Positions 9,408 to 18,757 of a stretch of DNA of 64,000 nucleotides are shown here, piece by piece (positions within the stretch are counted from its first letter, which is position 1; every line of letters begins with the position of its first letter). This DNA comes from Bacillus litorisediminis. GTDB taxonomy: Bacteria > Bacillota > Bacilli > Bacillales > JC228. The notes under the pieces are model-generated. The model worked only from the letters and a program-made list of their open reading frames with translations. It did not search any database and was not told where the DNA came from. The stretch covers positions 62,001 to 126,000 of the forward strand of contig NZ_JAKZKT010000001.1 of NCBI RefSeq assembly GCF_022808645.1. Reading direction: 5' to 3'. The position numbers and the translations under genes are program-made.

Positions 9408-10412
9408 TTAACTATTGACTTTTTTATTGTGTTTGTCCGTTTGAGGTGGTTCCTCCATCCAACCATGTTTAATCATAATTTTTGCTCCTTCATGAGCATA
9501 TTCAAAAATATCCTTTAAAAGGATTGACATTTTTGCTGGCAAATCATTTCTCAAACTAAATGCAGTACCAACAGAGTTTCCTCCAATAGAGAAACTACAA
9601 AAAAGGCTAACACAATACATCATGATCTTATCAGAAAATGGTGCTAGTGTTGATGTTGTGACATTTCCTCCGGCAGTAGCAGGTATTTGCAAATTGTTTT
9701 CTAAAAAGATTTCGTTTAATTCTTTTACAATCCCTTTAGCAAGTTCTCCACCCTTTGTAAAATACTTGCGAACATCGTTATTTTGAGCACATTGAGCAAA
9801 GCCGAAAATCATATTCATTCCCATGACATTAGATTCGATGGCGTGGTATATATGAGCAATTTCTACGGTATTTAAAGACCGTTTTCCACTTATCGGATTA
9901 AGTCCCCCTAGGTATTTTGTATCTTTTACAAACTCAACTGATTTTTGAACGGAAACATAAGGTGAAGTTTGGAGTAGTCCTTTGATAAGTAAATACTGGG
10001 TGCATTTGTCATAACACCTTTGAGTGATAACAGAAAGCTCCCTAAACATTTCAGTAATATCTTTCCGGTAAGCTATTGTTAAATTTAATGCATGCATTCC
10101 CATACTTATTTTCTTAATTAATCGTAAGAACATAATGTCAAATCCATTATCATATAGTTTAGGAACATCAATATTTACATCTTCAGAAGTAAATCCAACA
10201 GGGACTGGTACTTTCTCTTTTTGAAAAATAGTAACAATTTTATCTGTATAGGGGTTAATTTCATCTGAAATTTCTTTCATAATCTCTTTTGCTTCCCCAT
10301 CGTCGGCCTTATTTATAAAATAATCTAACATTCTCATTAGCATTGTTTGTTGTTGATAGGTCATCCATAAGATTCCTATTTCAGAAGAACAAATTGAGGG
10401 TGTTTTATACAA
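9408..10412 (-). CDS. DUF3231 family protein, copy 1
   Basis: 334-residue all-alpha protein. It is clearly homologous to the gene at 21531-22547: shared landmarks include EIGILW, VPVGFTSEDVN, GLNPISGKRSLNTVEIAH, FSDKIMMY, RNDL and IMIKHGWMEEPP. Two similar halves can be seen, each with an EI-x-x-L/I start and an IP/VP-P turn, as known for DUF3231, whose fold resembles a duplicated four-helix (ferritin-like) bundle. No signal peptide is present. The start is set at TTG 10412 because GGGAGG lies seven bases upstream; the ATG at 10427 has no site. Function is unknown; many spore-formers carry several paralogues. It stands alone at the left boundary of the accessory island. Confidence 0.85.
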   Translation of the reverse strand: MYKTPSICSSEIGILWMTYQQQTMLMRMLDYFINKADDGEAKEIMKEISDEINPYTDKIVTIFQKEKVPVPVGFTSEDVNIDVPKLYDNGFDIMFLRLIKKISMGMHALNLTIAYRKDITEMFRELSVITQRCYDKCTQYLLIKGLLQTSPYVSVQKSVEFVKDTKYLGGLNPISGKRSLNTVEIAHIYHAIESNVMGMNMIFGFAQCAQNNDVRKYFTKGGELAKGIVKELNEIFLENNLQIPATAGGNVTTSTLAPFSDKIMMYCVSLFCSFSIGGNSVGTAFSLRNDLPAKMSILLKDIFEYAHEGAKIMIKHGWMEEPPQTDKHNKKVNS

Positions 10413-10427
10413 AGTGATTCCTCCCAT

Positions 10428-10897
10428 TTTTGTGAACTATCTTAGATTTATTTTTAACTAGGAGAAGTTAAATTATTCATAAAAGGTAAAATATCACACC
10501 ATATTTATCATAATACCAATGCCCGTTTTTGCATTCAGTACACCAACGACTTACCATGTTACGATTTATATCGACAAGCAACTAAAGACTTATGCCAGTC
10601 TCGTTAGCTTCTTTTATTACCTGTAGTATAAATACTTTTAAATGTTTTGTTCGTGCCATGATGTCTGCATCATTGGTATATCTAGCAGTATAGAATATAT
10701 TATTCTTATTGTCCAAGTTCATTTTGGGGCTTATGAGATACAACACTTGTTTTTACTCGTTATATTCAAAAATTACTTAAATTAGAAGCAACGTCAAATG
10801 GACAATGTTTGTTTTAGTACAAAGACATTAAAGAGTTAACTAGCACATGGTTTGAGTCTCTTGTTAGTTATATCCTTTTCTATGTTCAAAAGTAGAA
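10428..10897. other. Gene-free stretch, possible coding remnant
   Basis: No intact gene. On the minus strand around 10560-10730 a short open stretch reads RYTNDADIMARTKHLKVF and then IKEANETGIS before a stop, which may be the debris of an old gene, but I do not recognise it. The remainder is AT-rich without obvious repeats. Confidence 0.35.
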
Positions 10898-11194
10898 TTA
10901 ATAATTAATATTTTCTTTCCAAACCCCTATATATCCTTCTTTAAACCAAGAAGTAAGTTGTACTAAAGCTTGATACCATGCCTCTTCCTTGGTATTATAA
11001 CCGTTTATTGATGAATTGTATGAACTTGCTAGGTCAGGTCTATGATAATAATGGCTTGTTGTAAAAAAGTACTTTCCTTTAATATTTCGGGTTATACGAA
11101 TTTTGATTAGTTGATTTTCAACGTTTACTATATATTCTCCAATTACTTCATATACATCAGAAATAATTCCAAAGTGTGAAAAAATATCTTGCAT
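10898..11194 (-). CDS. Hypothetical protein, about 98 aa
   Basis: Small protein beginning MQDIFSHFGIISDVYEVIGE and ending YIGVWKENINY. The start is set at 11194 because GGAGGG lies six bases upstream; a longer reading from 11215 would place the start before this site. Composition is mixed, with Tyr- and Ile-rich strands (YIVNVENQLIKIRITR, KYFFTTSHYYHRPD) suggesting a small beta-rich soluble domain. There is no signal peptide and no motif I recognise. It lies alone among IS debris. Confidence 0.55.
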   Translation of the reverse strand: MQDIFSHFGIISDVYEVIGEYIVNVENQLIKIRITRNIKGKYFFTTSHYYHRPDLASSYNSSINGYNTKEEAWYQALVQLTSWFKEGYIGVWKENINY

Positions 11195-11559
11195 GCTATT
11201 CCCTCCATTCTTCATTTATTACAAAGAAATTTTAATTATATTTTCTTAGTAACCATGCCCCTACCATTTGTTACCATCCTATCCCTTATAAGCAGCAGGT
11301 GGACGCATCTAAAGGTAGTATTTACTTGAGAATGGTCTTTGGACAAAGGAATAGAAGACTTATGTCCTTTATTTCGTTCGACTCACTTAATAAAAACGGG
11401 TACCTAACTCGCTTTGCCTGAGCGTTGACTGCACAAGAAACTGGCATGGCCTCCTCCACCACCTGGTCTTTTCAAAAATGAAAACGCCCTGTTCATCAAA
11501 CTTGACACCCATACTGTACCAGATAAATCTTGGTGTTACTTTTTAAAGATGCTATATAA

Positions 11560-11850
11560 CCGTTCCATCTGGGTTTCAAATTAGGGTTTTAGCGGTTGGT
11601 TTATAAACTTGATTCAGTGTTTTTCCTTCTAGAGATTCATTAACCTTCCTATAATGTTCTTTCTCTAACCACTCCCAAAAGCGTTCATTTAAATCCTTTA
11701 AGGAGTGGACATGGTTATCATGTAAAAGTGGATAAAACCTGGCTTGAAGGTTTTATCCATCCTCTCAATATACCTTTTGCCTAGTGTGGAGCTGGTGTAT
11801 GCATATTGTGGTATTTCATATTGACAAAAATTCCCATTCAGGAATTACAT
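11560..11850 (-). pseudogene. Remnant of a DDE (rve-type) transposase, C-terminal part
   Basis: Reading the minus strand across one frameshift gives GKRYIER, then RFYPLLHDNHVHSLKDLNER, FWEWLEKEHYRKVNESLEG and KTLNQVYKPTAKTL. This is the C-terminal end of an integrase-core transposase (IS481/IS3-type 'IERF...RFWEWLE'). The N-terminal domains are gone and a frameshift lies near 11735. The flanking stretches 11216-11559 and 11851-12181 hold no recognisable gene; a GC-richer patch at 11405-11470 may be part of the old element's end. Confidence 0.65.
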
Positions 11851-12181
11851 ACCCTACTGGGGTTTATTTTTTCAAAATATGGATATTTTTTTGTGAATTT
11901 CGATGATTTGATCTTGAACAGCTGGAGATAGAATTACTAATTTCCTCGAACTTCAAGATTCTTTGGTTCTAATGCTTCAAACCCATTTCTACAATATAAA
12001 TGAACTCCTGTAAAAGGTCTAACATGGTTCTGATGTGTACTGAAAAAAGGATAAAGAAATCTGTTAGAATCGATATTTATACTTAACAAATCAAACACCT
12101 AATTCGACTTACTGGAATCTCGATAGTTAAATCCTCTGTGAACTCCAAACCTCCACTAGAACCCGTCCATCCCTATATTTT

Positions 12182-12550
12182 TTACATAAAAAGATTTTTC
12201 TCAAGATCATTATATAATTTAAATACCATCACTCGTTCACCAGTACGAGAGCTTATATCAGTATGAAAGCTCTTCACTTTTTCTCCAGTTATAGTTAATA
12301 TAATATTTTTAAGAACTTCTATACCTGATTCAACTAATTCCGAACGAGTTTTTTTTATAGTTAAAAGTCCCTCTTTTGTTTCACAAACGGTATATTCAGC
12401 TGGTGTTAAAATACCTTGTAAATTCACAATTATCATATCCCGTAATATATCTGTTTTTACAGATACAGACCCGCGCCCAAGAAAGTCTTTTTCCCATTGA
12501 GTAATTGCTTTACTTATTTCAGATTCATAAGAACCTTTAGATATTTTCAT
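12182..12550 (-). CDS. mpsC: MpsC-family protein (DUF2294)
   Basis: 122 residues with the DUF2294 pattern: ISKAITQWEKDFLGRGSVSV near the N-terminus, MIIVNLQGILTPAE, then ETKEGLLTIKKTRSELVESG and SRTGERVMVFKL near the end. ATG at 12550 follows AGGAG with a 12-nt gap. In Staphylococcus aureus MpsC is encoded with MpsA (NuoL-like) and MpsB (DUF2309), a system linked to membrane-potential generation and bicarbonate supply. Here it is the last gene of the same-strand cluster dabB-dabA-ybcF-(broken DUF6671 gene)-mpsC, so it is probably cotranscribed. The protein is soluble; its biochemical role is not settled. Confidence 0.8.
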   Translation of the reverse strand: MKISKGSYESEISKAITQWEKDFLGRGSVSVKTDILRDMIIVNLQGILTPAEYTVCETKEGLLTIKKTRSELVESGIEVLKNIILTITGEKVKSFHTDISSRTGERVMVFKLYNDLEKNLFM

Positions 12551-12587
12551 AAAGTATACATCTCCTATAGAAAAAAATTAGTCTACT

Positions 12588-12823
12588 ACTTCCTTCACTA
12601 GCTATGCCAAGAGGGAGACCAAGTTCATCCATTTCCATTCTTGCTTTTTTCCAGAGAGTTTCTATCGCTCTATCTCTTCAGAAAAAGTTCCTAACAGGTC
12701 TGTATTAATCTTATTTGGGACTTGCACAGAAACATTTTAAGAATTTTTAAAAGGATAAATCATTGCCTGCTGTTTCCCATGCATTGTAGATAGATCTGCC
12801 TTTTCCCCCATGTACGGGTTCAT
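12588..12823 (-). pseudogene. Broken DUF6671-like gene
   Basis: Between mpsC and ybcF the minus strand encodes, in pieces, MNPYMGEKADLSTMHGKQQA, then INTDLLGTFSEEIER, then after a frameshift AIETLWKKARMEMDELGLP and LGIASEGS. The order (a TxHGK start, a DTDxxGTFS segment, an 'ARMEMDELGLPLGIASEG' finish) matches what I know of DUF6671 proteins. An in-frame stop near 12745 and a frameshift near 12670 disrupt it, and the 3' end is missing. Its position inside the dab/mps cluster suggests a former accessory component. Confidence 0.6.
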
Positions 12824-12863
12824 AGAAGTTAACTTCCCCTTCCGTTTCTAAATGAAAGTGTGA

Positions 12864-13367
12864 TCAGGTAAGTTTTGACGCTGTTTTATTAGTAGGAACC
12901 TCCACAATTGAGGATTTTCCATCCTTATTATTAACTATTAAACCACAAACTTTAACATAGGATGGTACTAAAGGATGGTGACGAATGATATCAACACTCT
13001 TTTCGATACTGTCAATGATATTTTCATTTCCATTTAGCCATTCATCAACCGTACCACCTGAAAATTCAGGCATACAATTTTGAAATAGATATTCTAATGT
13101 TTGTATTTTATCTTTCATTGGTACATTAACTGTGGCAGTCCTCTTATCTTTTGTTCCTACAACAAAAATTTCCTCGACATTTTCCTGATAAATAGCAATG
13201 ATAACAGACCTCATTATATCTCCATAAGGATGTGAGATTAAGGTACCATAGCTTTGTAAAGTCAGCATGTTTTCTGCTCGAATATTAGTCACTTCTTGTA
13301 AAATAGGCTTCAACCCGTTTTCAATGTCCGTTAAAAATAATGCTTTTTTATTTTTATTTAAATCCAT
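12864..13367 (-). CDS. ybcF: YbcF-type protein, carbonic-anhydrase-like
   Basis: 167 residues from the ATG at 13367, which has AAAGGG eight bases upstream; the longer frame from 13415 opens with TTG and no site. Sequence features are KKALFLTDIENGLKPILQEV, MLTLQSYGTLISHPYGDIMR and IEEIFVVGTKDKR-type strands, ending DIIRHHPLVPSYVKVCGLIV. The layout resembles beta-carbonic anhydrases (SYG...ISHPYGDIMRS in place of the usual zinc-binding region, and a C-terminal HHPLVP...V.G), but the Cys/His zinc ligands are not all present. It is likely a catalytically altered homologue that partners DabAB. B. subtilis has ybcC-ybcD-ybcF together, the same neighbourhood. It starts 75 bases after the dabA stop. 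Confidence 0.75.
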   Translation of the reverse strand: MDLNKNKKALFLTDIENGLKPILQEVTNIRAENMLTLQSYGTLISHPYGDIMRSVIIAIYQENVEEIFVVGTKDKRTATVNVPMKDKIQTLEYLFQNCMPEFSGGTVDEWLNGNENIIDSIEKSVDIIRHHPLVPSYVKVCGLIVNNKDGKSSIVEVPTNKTASKLT

Positions 13368-13442
13368 ATCGTACACCCTTTCTTTATTTTTATGAATTTT
13401 ATAAATGAGTAACAAATTATTGATAAATGTTTATTTTTGCAG

Positions 13443-16070
13443 TTACCAGTTTTTCCAACGTCCTTCTGGATTAACACTAGCAAGTCGAACCCATCCATTT
13501 TGAACTTTTTCTCGAAATGCTGAATCATTATTTAATAACCGTTCTACATATTCGCTAGGTGCCTGTATGACAATCAGCAAACGAAGAGGAGAATGATAAG
13601 CCTCGTGATCTGATTGCATAACGGATTGCCAAGGTAGTCCGGCTAATAAGTCACTTGCATTCCCCTGCATAACACCGAGACCTGCTGTAACGGTTTGAGT
13701 TGCTTTATTCCCACTACCATAATAATGAGGCGCTACTGTTGAAGCGTAATATTGAAGATTAATCCATTGGGACACCGTTCCTGGTCCTGCAATGATGTTA
13801 GCTAGGAGATCACCACTTTCATCCTCTTTCCAATCATAATTATGAAGGAAAACTCTACCTTCCAAGTCACAATCCCGAGTTAGTTCACGTTGTCCGATAA
13901 TAAACGCGGCATTACGAGCTAATCCCCATTCCGGACGATTCTCACTCCAATCTTCCGCAAATCGGTGTGCCTCTGCCTTCGGATTTTTATGTTTTTTTTG
14001 GAAATTCGGTAATTGGGCCAGACGTTCTGTATTTGCATTATGACTCACTTTTGGCATAATAGCTTCGATACGATCAAATGCTTCTTGTGCAGCTTTTGAA
14101 AGTTCTGGAACATAAATCCAATGCAATTCATCGACCGTTGTTTTATGTTCAGCGGCTACGAAAACGGTGTCCTTAGGGATTTTAATTCCTTCAGAAGAAA
14201 GCTTTTCTCTTACCTCTGGAAAGTTGCATAAAGTAGCTAAAACTCTAGCATTGAATCCACCTGCAGCTCCACCGCAGGCACCACATTCGAGAGCAGCGGC
14301 ATAAGGATTGTTGGTACTTTTACTACCATGTCCGCATATTACGACTAATGGTGCGAAATTCTTTGTTAATCCCATCATTTTCAGAGCCTGTCGCGCATAA
14401 TTGACTTTTTCTTCTTCTGAAAAACCAACAGGTAAATCCGCTTCTGGATCATGAACACGATTAAGCGAGAGAGTTGTATTAGGTTTGCGTAACCAAGTCT
14501 CACGAAGGTTACGAATTAGACGATCTGTTCCTCTTGGAATAAAACTACGTGCTACCATTTGCAGACTAAGCCAAGGTCCACTTAGCTCAGGCAAAAGTAA
14601 ACTCGCAAGTACATTCTGTTTCATCGTTTTAAATGTATTGTTTAAAGAATAAACTGCCTGTTTACGTTGTTGATAAGATTTGAGTTCATTTTCATTTGCA
14701 GACTCTTTTATTTTGTGTTGAGGCTTTAGTATAACCGGCAAGGAAGAATGGCTATGATTACTCCCGAGTTTACTAGTTGCAATCGGCAAACTAAAGAAAC
14801 CGGCAATTCCAAACGTTTCGAACGGACCTTCTTTTTCAAGATGACGACGAAAAGGTTCTGATCGTACATCAATGCAGAATGCAAATTGAGCTAATGCAGT
14901 TTTTTTATCGTTTGACTCACGTTGTTTAGAAAAAATCTTCTGACTTAATTGATTTGTATATGTTTGTTCCCAAGCTTCTAACCAAAGTTTCCTGCGTAGC
15001 TTATCGTCAAAGCTGTAGGCAAATGATAAATATTCGTTTTGTTCAGCGGCTGACATCTGTGACCATTCCTCGATTGTAAGGTCCCCCCAATGGATCCAAG
15101 ATGCTATAAGGGGAGTAATCGAAACTTTTTTTTCAGTTTGTTGCTTGGCAAACGGTAAGTAAGGCTTTATAAGCGCCCACTCCATGGAAATTCGAACTGC
15201 TAAATATTCTGTTAGGAGTGCATGTTCATGGCTCGATTGTCGGGAGCGCCAAAGCATCATCCCTGCCCACCCTGGTAAGGAAAGTAAATGACCTTCAAGA
15301 TAAGGCTGTATCTCTGATTCAGGTATTTCTAGTACGAATAACGCTTCTTTTAAAGCCATGTGTGCATCTTTTGGCCAACCTTTTAAACTTTCACGTTGCT
15401 TTTTACTAAGTGCCGGATCATATTGAATAAGACGCTGCCAGGCACGATAGAAACCTTCCTCACGATTTGGCATTGTCCAACCTGCTTGAGAGTCATCAAG
15501 ATATAATTTACACCACTTGATGACATGATAATCGAGAATATTGACTAACCTTTGACCATCTTTATTCTCTATATGCGAACTTATTGGTTGCATTGGAAAA
15601 TTCTCGAAACTATCCGTATTCAGTCCACTAAATTTATCTACCAATATTTCCAATTTGCGTGATGATAAAAGGTTAGAAGGTAATGGATCTAATTTTAGTG
15701 CAGCATAACAAAATCGCTCTGCCACGTCCCGTGGGATATTAAAGGAATGTGAATCAAGCCAACGTTGAAGCCCCATTTTCACAAAAGCTTCATCAATCTC
15801 ACCTTTACTCTTTGCTGAAAGGATCATAGACGCACTAGGATATATATCAATTTCACGAGTATTTTTTAGCCAATCTGCAACCTGGTCAAAAGATTGCTTT
15901 TCAAGTCCCATCCATGGATTTCGTGCTGCAAAAGTAGAAATAGGCCATAGTGGTGCAATCACTCGGCTAGCAGATTCAATTAAAACGTTAATATCACTTT
16001 CTTGAAAATCCATATCTGTATCTTTCTTTTTTACATTTTCTTTAATTAATACGGATGTTACGCCCATCAC
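13443..16070 (-). CDS. dabA: DabA/MpsB: DUF2309 inorganic-carbon transporter subunit
   Basis: 875 residues, full length. The N-terminal part has RVIAPLWPISTFAARNPWMG, diagnostic for DUF2309. The beta-carbonic-anhydrase-like zinc site is complete: FCIDVRSE gives C399 and D401, CGHGS gives H581 and LECGACGG gives C596. The His-to-Cys spacing of 15 is the same as in characterised DabA. Known DabA works with a membrane partner (DabB) as an energy-coupled CO2-to-bicarbonate vectorial hydrase; the S. aureus equivalent is MpsB. Start codons GTG 16070 and ATG 16067 both sit near AGGAGG; the first overlaps the dabB stop by four bases, showing translational coupling. All visible key residues are intact despite heavy decay around the locus. 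Confidence 0.93.
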   Translation of the reverse strand: MMGVTSVLIKENVKKKDTDMDFQESDINVLIESASRVIAPLWPISTFAARNPWMGLEKQSFDQVADWLKNTREIDIYPSASMILSAKSKGEIDEAFVKMGLQRWLDSHSFNIPRDVAERFCYAALKLDPLPSNLLSSRKLEILVDKFSGLNTDSFENFPMQPISSHIENKDGQRLVNILDYHVIKWCKLYLDDSQAGWTMPNREEGFYRAWQRLIQYDPALSKKQRESLKGWPKDAHMALKEALFVLEIPESEIQPYLEGHLLSLPGWAGMMLWRSRQSSHEHALLTEYLAVRISMEWALIKPYLPFAKQQTEKKVSITPLIASWIHWGDLTIEEWSQMSAAEQNEYLSFAYSFDDKLRRKLWLEAWEQTYTNQLSQKIFSKQRESNDKKTALAQFAFCIDVRSEPFRRHLEKEGPFETFGIAGFFSLPIATSKLGSNHSHSSLPVILKPQHKIKESANENELKSYQQRKQAVYSLNNTFKTMKQNVLASLLLPELSGPWLSLQMVARSFIPRGTDRLIRNLRETWLRKPNTTLSLNRVHDPEADLPVGFSEEEKVNYARQALKMMGLTKNFAPLVVICGHGSKSTNNPYAAALECGACGGAAGGFNARVLATLCNFPEVREKLSSEGIKIPKDTVFVAAEHKTTVDELHWIYVPELSKAAQEAFDRIEAIMPKVSHNANTERLAQLPNFQKKHKNPKAEAHRFAEDWSENRPEWGLARNAAFIIGQRELTRDCDLEGRVFLHNYDWKEDESGDLLANIIAGPGTVSQWINLQYYASTVAPHYYGSGNKATQTVTAGLGVMQGNASDLLAGLPWQSVMQSDHEAYHSPLRLLIVIQAPSEYVERLLNNDSAFREKVQNGWVRLASVNPEGRWKNW

Positions 16071-17599
16071 TGATGACCTCCTCGTGATAAGTATTGTTTA
16101 AGGTAGTTTGGATGACTCTCTACTGCCTTTGGTTTTGCTTCACCTAATCGTACTAACCAAAGATAGAGTACTGCAAAGGAAACAGATGAACGATTACGAG
16201 CAACCCACGTACCTAAAGCACTACCAAATAGTAAAAGAGATACGACAATGATGACAACTGAAATGGGAGGTTGAGCCCCTTGAAAAACGGTTGTATGCAA
16301 CCACTCATAGAAGAGGTTATGAATGATAAAATAAACGATGGCAGCTACTATTAAAAATGATAAGCCAGCAATTCGACCTATTCTCCCCTCTCCCAAAGCT
16401 ACTAGCTGCGTCCAAGAAACGGACAATGACCACCCTAAGATTAGCGCACTAATCAATTGATACCCCTCCCCAGGAGCCATGAGCCAAAAAGCAAGCCCTA
16501 CAACCAAAGCTAATGTTCGACCAGCCATAATCAATAAATAGGATGACCGTTCATTAACGCGAGTCGATACTTCGAAACGACGTACAGCCGAACCAGCCTG
16601 TAAAAACAGCGTAGCTTTGAACAAACCATGTAAGATAAGATGAATAATGGCTGCAATATACGCACCTAATGCACACTGAATGAGCATAAACCCCATTTGT
16701 CCAATCGTGGAGCCTACTAACTGACGTTTATAGTCAACCTGCACTAAACTAATTCCAGATCCAATCAATACAGAAATGCTTGCTAGGATAAGTAACATAA
16801 TCGAAGCTATATCACCATTAAAAAGAGGTGAAAATCGAGTTAGCATAATCCCACCTGCATTTACTAAACCTGCGTGCATAATCGCAGAAACAGGAGTCGG
16901 AGCAACAACAGACTCAATTAACCATCTTTGGAAAGGCCACTGGGCTGCAGGAATTATCACTGCTAATATAATCAATAAATTAATCCCTGTTATCTCCCAT
17001 GAACCAAGTTGAGCTAAACTATCATTTGTTAGAACTAATGATAACTGCCATTGACCTAAAGCTTGAAAAAGCCAAATGATCGCGAATAACAGAGAAAACC
17101 AACTTAACATAAATAATCGACCAGAAACCTTGGCTGCTTCACTAGTTACTTTCCAAGCAAGGTTTAACCTTATAAGTGAGGTTAAACCGAAGAGGGTTGC
17201 TCCCCAAAATATAACCATCAAGCGGAGATCATCACTTAACCATGCAATTGAAGCAACGCTTGTAGTGAATGTGAATAGGGTAAAATACTTACGATAATGG
17301 CCATCTCCCATTAAGTAACGTACAGAAAAACGCTGAATGATTAAACCAATTGCAAGAACAAAGAAAGCCATTAACCAAGCTAAGGAATCCAAGGACCAAG
17401 GACCAGCATTTCCATTCACACTAGAATTAGCAAGAGCCACTAAGGAAACCAAAGGTGGTAAAGCCGAGATACAAATATGAATGCGAACAAAACTCAAGGG
17501 TACTCTTGGATGTAAAAACAATAGTCCACTTAGCCCAGAAGCAATAAGCATAATAAAAAATAATGTTAACAATGATGGCAAACTCAGCGAAGCTAACAT
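16067..17599 (-). CDS. dabB: DabB/MpsA: NuoL-like proton-conducting membrane subunit
   Basis: About 510 residues with 14 or so hydrophobic helices, of the complex I/Mrp antiporter-like subunit family. Typical segments are ATLFGLTSLIRLNLAW, WPFQRWLIESVVAPTPVSA, IMHAGLVNAGGIMLTRFSP and VDYKRQLVGSTIGQMGFMLI. Such subunits carry protons or sodium; with DabA the protein couples the cation gradient to bicarbonate accumulation, and in S. aureus MpsA supports membrane potential. The start is set at ATG 17599, eight bases after AAAGGGAG; the upstream ATG at 17626 has no site. The stop overlaps the dabA start. A long hairpin lies 114-178 bases upstream in the leader. Confidence 0.9.
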   Translation of the reverse strand: MLASLSLPSLLTLFFIMLIASGLSGLLFLHPRVPLSFVRIHICISALPPLVSLVALANSSVNGNAGPWSLDSLAWLMAFFVLAIGLIIQRFSVRYLMGDGHYRKYFTLFTFTTSVASIAWLSDDLRLMVIFWGATLFGLTSLIRLNLAWKVTSEAAKVSGRLFMLSWFSLLFAIIWLFQALGQWQLSLVLTNDSLAQLGSWEITGINLLIILAVIIPAAQWPFQRWLIESVVAPTPVSAIMHAGLVNAGGIMLTRFSPLFNGDIASIMLLILASISVLIGSGISLVQVDYKRQLVGSTIGQMGFMLIQCALGAYIAAIIHLILHGLFKATLFLQAGSAVRRFEVSTRVNERSSYLLIMAGRTLALVVGLAFWLMAPGEGYQLISALILGWSLSVSWTQLVALGEGRIGRIAGLSFLIVAAIVYFIIHNLFYEWLHTTVFQGAQPPISVVIIVVSLLLFGSALGTWVARNRSSVSFAVLYLWLVRLGEAKPKAVESHPNYLKQYLSRGGHQ

Positions 17600-17712
17600 T
17601 TCAAATTCTCCCTTTTTTATGGACATTAACAGACTAAAAATCCTTTTAATTAAGTTGATTTTATTCCTAGATTATTTGCCTCTTTTATTGGTTAAATGTT
17701 TTTTCAATAAAA

Positions 17713-17777
17713 AAAGCCAACAACTTCAGCAATTCAATGATGCATTTAAATCATTGAATTTTGAAAATTGTCGGCTT
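17713..17777 (-). promoter_or_regulatory. Terminator-like hairpin upstream of dabB (possible attenuator)
   Basis: On the minus strand this reads AAGCCGACAATTTT, then ATTCAATGAT and its complement ATCATTGAAT, then TTGTTGGCTT followed by six T. Outer arms AAGCCgACAA/TTGTtGGCTT and inner arms of 10 bp make a long stem. The T-run points toward dabB, so it would end transcription coming from upstream or act as a leader attenuator for the dab operon. The stretch 17780-18150 holds no gene. Confidence 0.55.
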
Positions 17778-18216
17778 CACTTCAACTAACTTTATGCAAA
17801 GTTTTTTGAAGAGCTACCTATTTATCAGTCATTTGACATTATGTTTTAAATTCCTTCTAAAGAAAACATCATTTTAACTTTCATAAAATAAATTGATTTC
17901 GTTACTCTTCCTTTTTTATTTAGGATACTTCTTCATCCAGTCAATATAAAATATTAAAAGAATGCTGAAAGCCTAATTATTTAAAAGGCGAAATAATATT
18001 CTGTCGATTATTAAGTTAAGTAAAAGATATGCCAAACTATAAATATTGTCAACAAAAAAGCTCTGAATTTTTCTTGATTACTGACAACACTATGCTGAGG
18101 GAGTTCAAAAACTTCAAGGTAAATCCAAGTGTTTCTTCTTGTATAAGTGAAAACCATACGCTGGCGTATAGTTCCGGAAAACTTAAAGCGATGTATTAAA
18201 AAAGCCCACTCCTGGT

Positions 18217-18256
18217 GTTACAATAAATTTCGGTTCGCCAACCAAATTTATGTAAC
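18217..18256 (+). promoter_or_regulatory. Leader hairpin before the IS200 tnpA ribosome-binding site
   Basis: GTTACAATAAATTT pairs with AAATTTATGTAAC (one bulge) and GGTT with AACC inside, ending one base before AAGGAGG at 18257-18263. IS200 elements are known to use 5' stem-loops to block read-through and limit transposase translation. Confidence 0.75.
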
Positions 18257-18270
18257 AAGGAGGAACTCTT

Positions 18271-18757
18271 ATGTCATCTGACATAAACAGTTTAGCACAT
18301 ACTAAATGGAATTGTAAGTATCACATAGTCTTTGCACCAAAATATAGAAGACAAATCATATACGGAAAGATAAAACAAGATATTGGACAGATTCTAAGAC
18401 AGTTATGTGAAAGAAAAGGTGTAGAAATTATTGAAGCAACAGCATGTAAAGATCATATCCATATGCTGGTGAGTATCCCGCCAAAAATAAGTGTTTCATC
18501 ATTCGTGGGGTATTTAAAAGGTAAAAGTAGCTTAATGATATTTGATAGACATGCACATTTAAAATATCGGTATGGCAACAGAAAATTTTGGTGTAGAGGT
18601 TTCTATGTTAGATACAGTAGGGAGAAATAAGAAAGTAATTGAAGAGTGCATTCGAAATCAAATACAAGATGATATAGTCGCAGACCAATTGAGTATGGAA
18701 GAATTTATAGATCCGTTTACAGGAGAAGAAACAAAAAGGAAAAACAAAAAGAGATAG
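18271..18757 (+). pseudogene. tnpA: IS200 TnpA, frameshifted and lacking the catalytic Tyr
   Basis: The first frame runs MSSDINSLAHTKWNCKYHIV to FWCRGFYV and then stops after RYSREK. The second frame continues DTVGRNKKVIEECIRNQ to the normal C-terminus DPFTGEETKRK. One extra A near 18607 (GTTAGATAC where GTTGATAC is expected) causes the shift. The HUH motif HIHML is present. In intact IS200 proteins the helix after DTVG carries the nucleophilic tyrosine (EEYIRNQ-type); here the codon is TGC, giving Cys. The protein is therefore doubly inactivated. Confidence 0.85.

Noticed and set aside
18572-18757. Independent 61-aa gene
   Set aside because: It is the shifted C-terminal part of IS200 TnpA.
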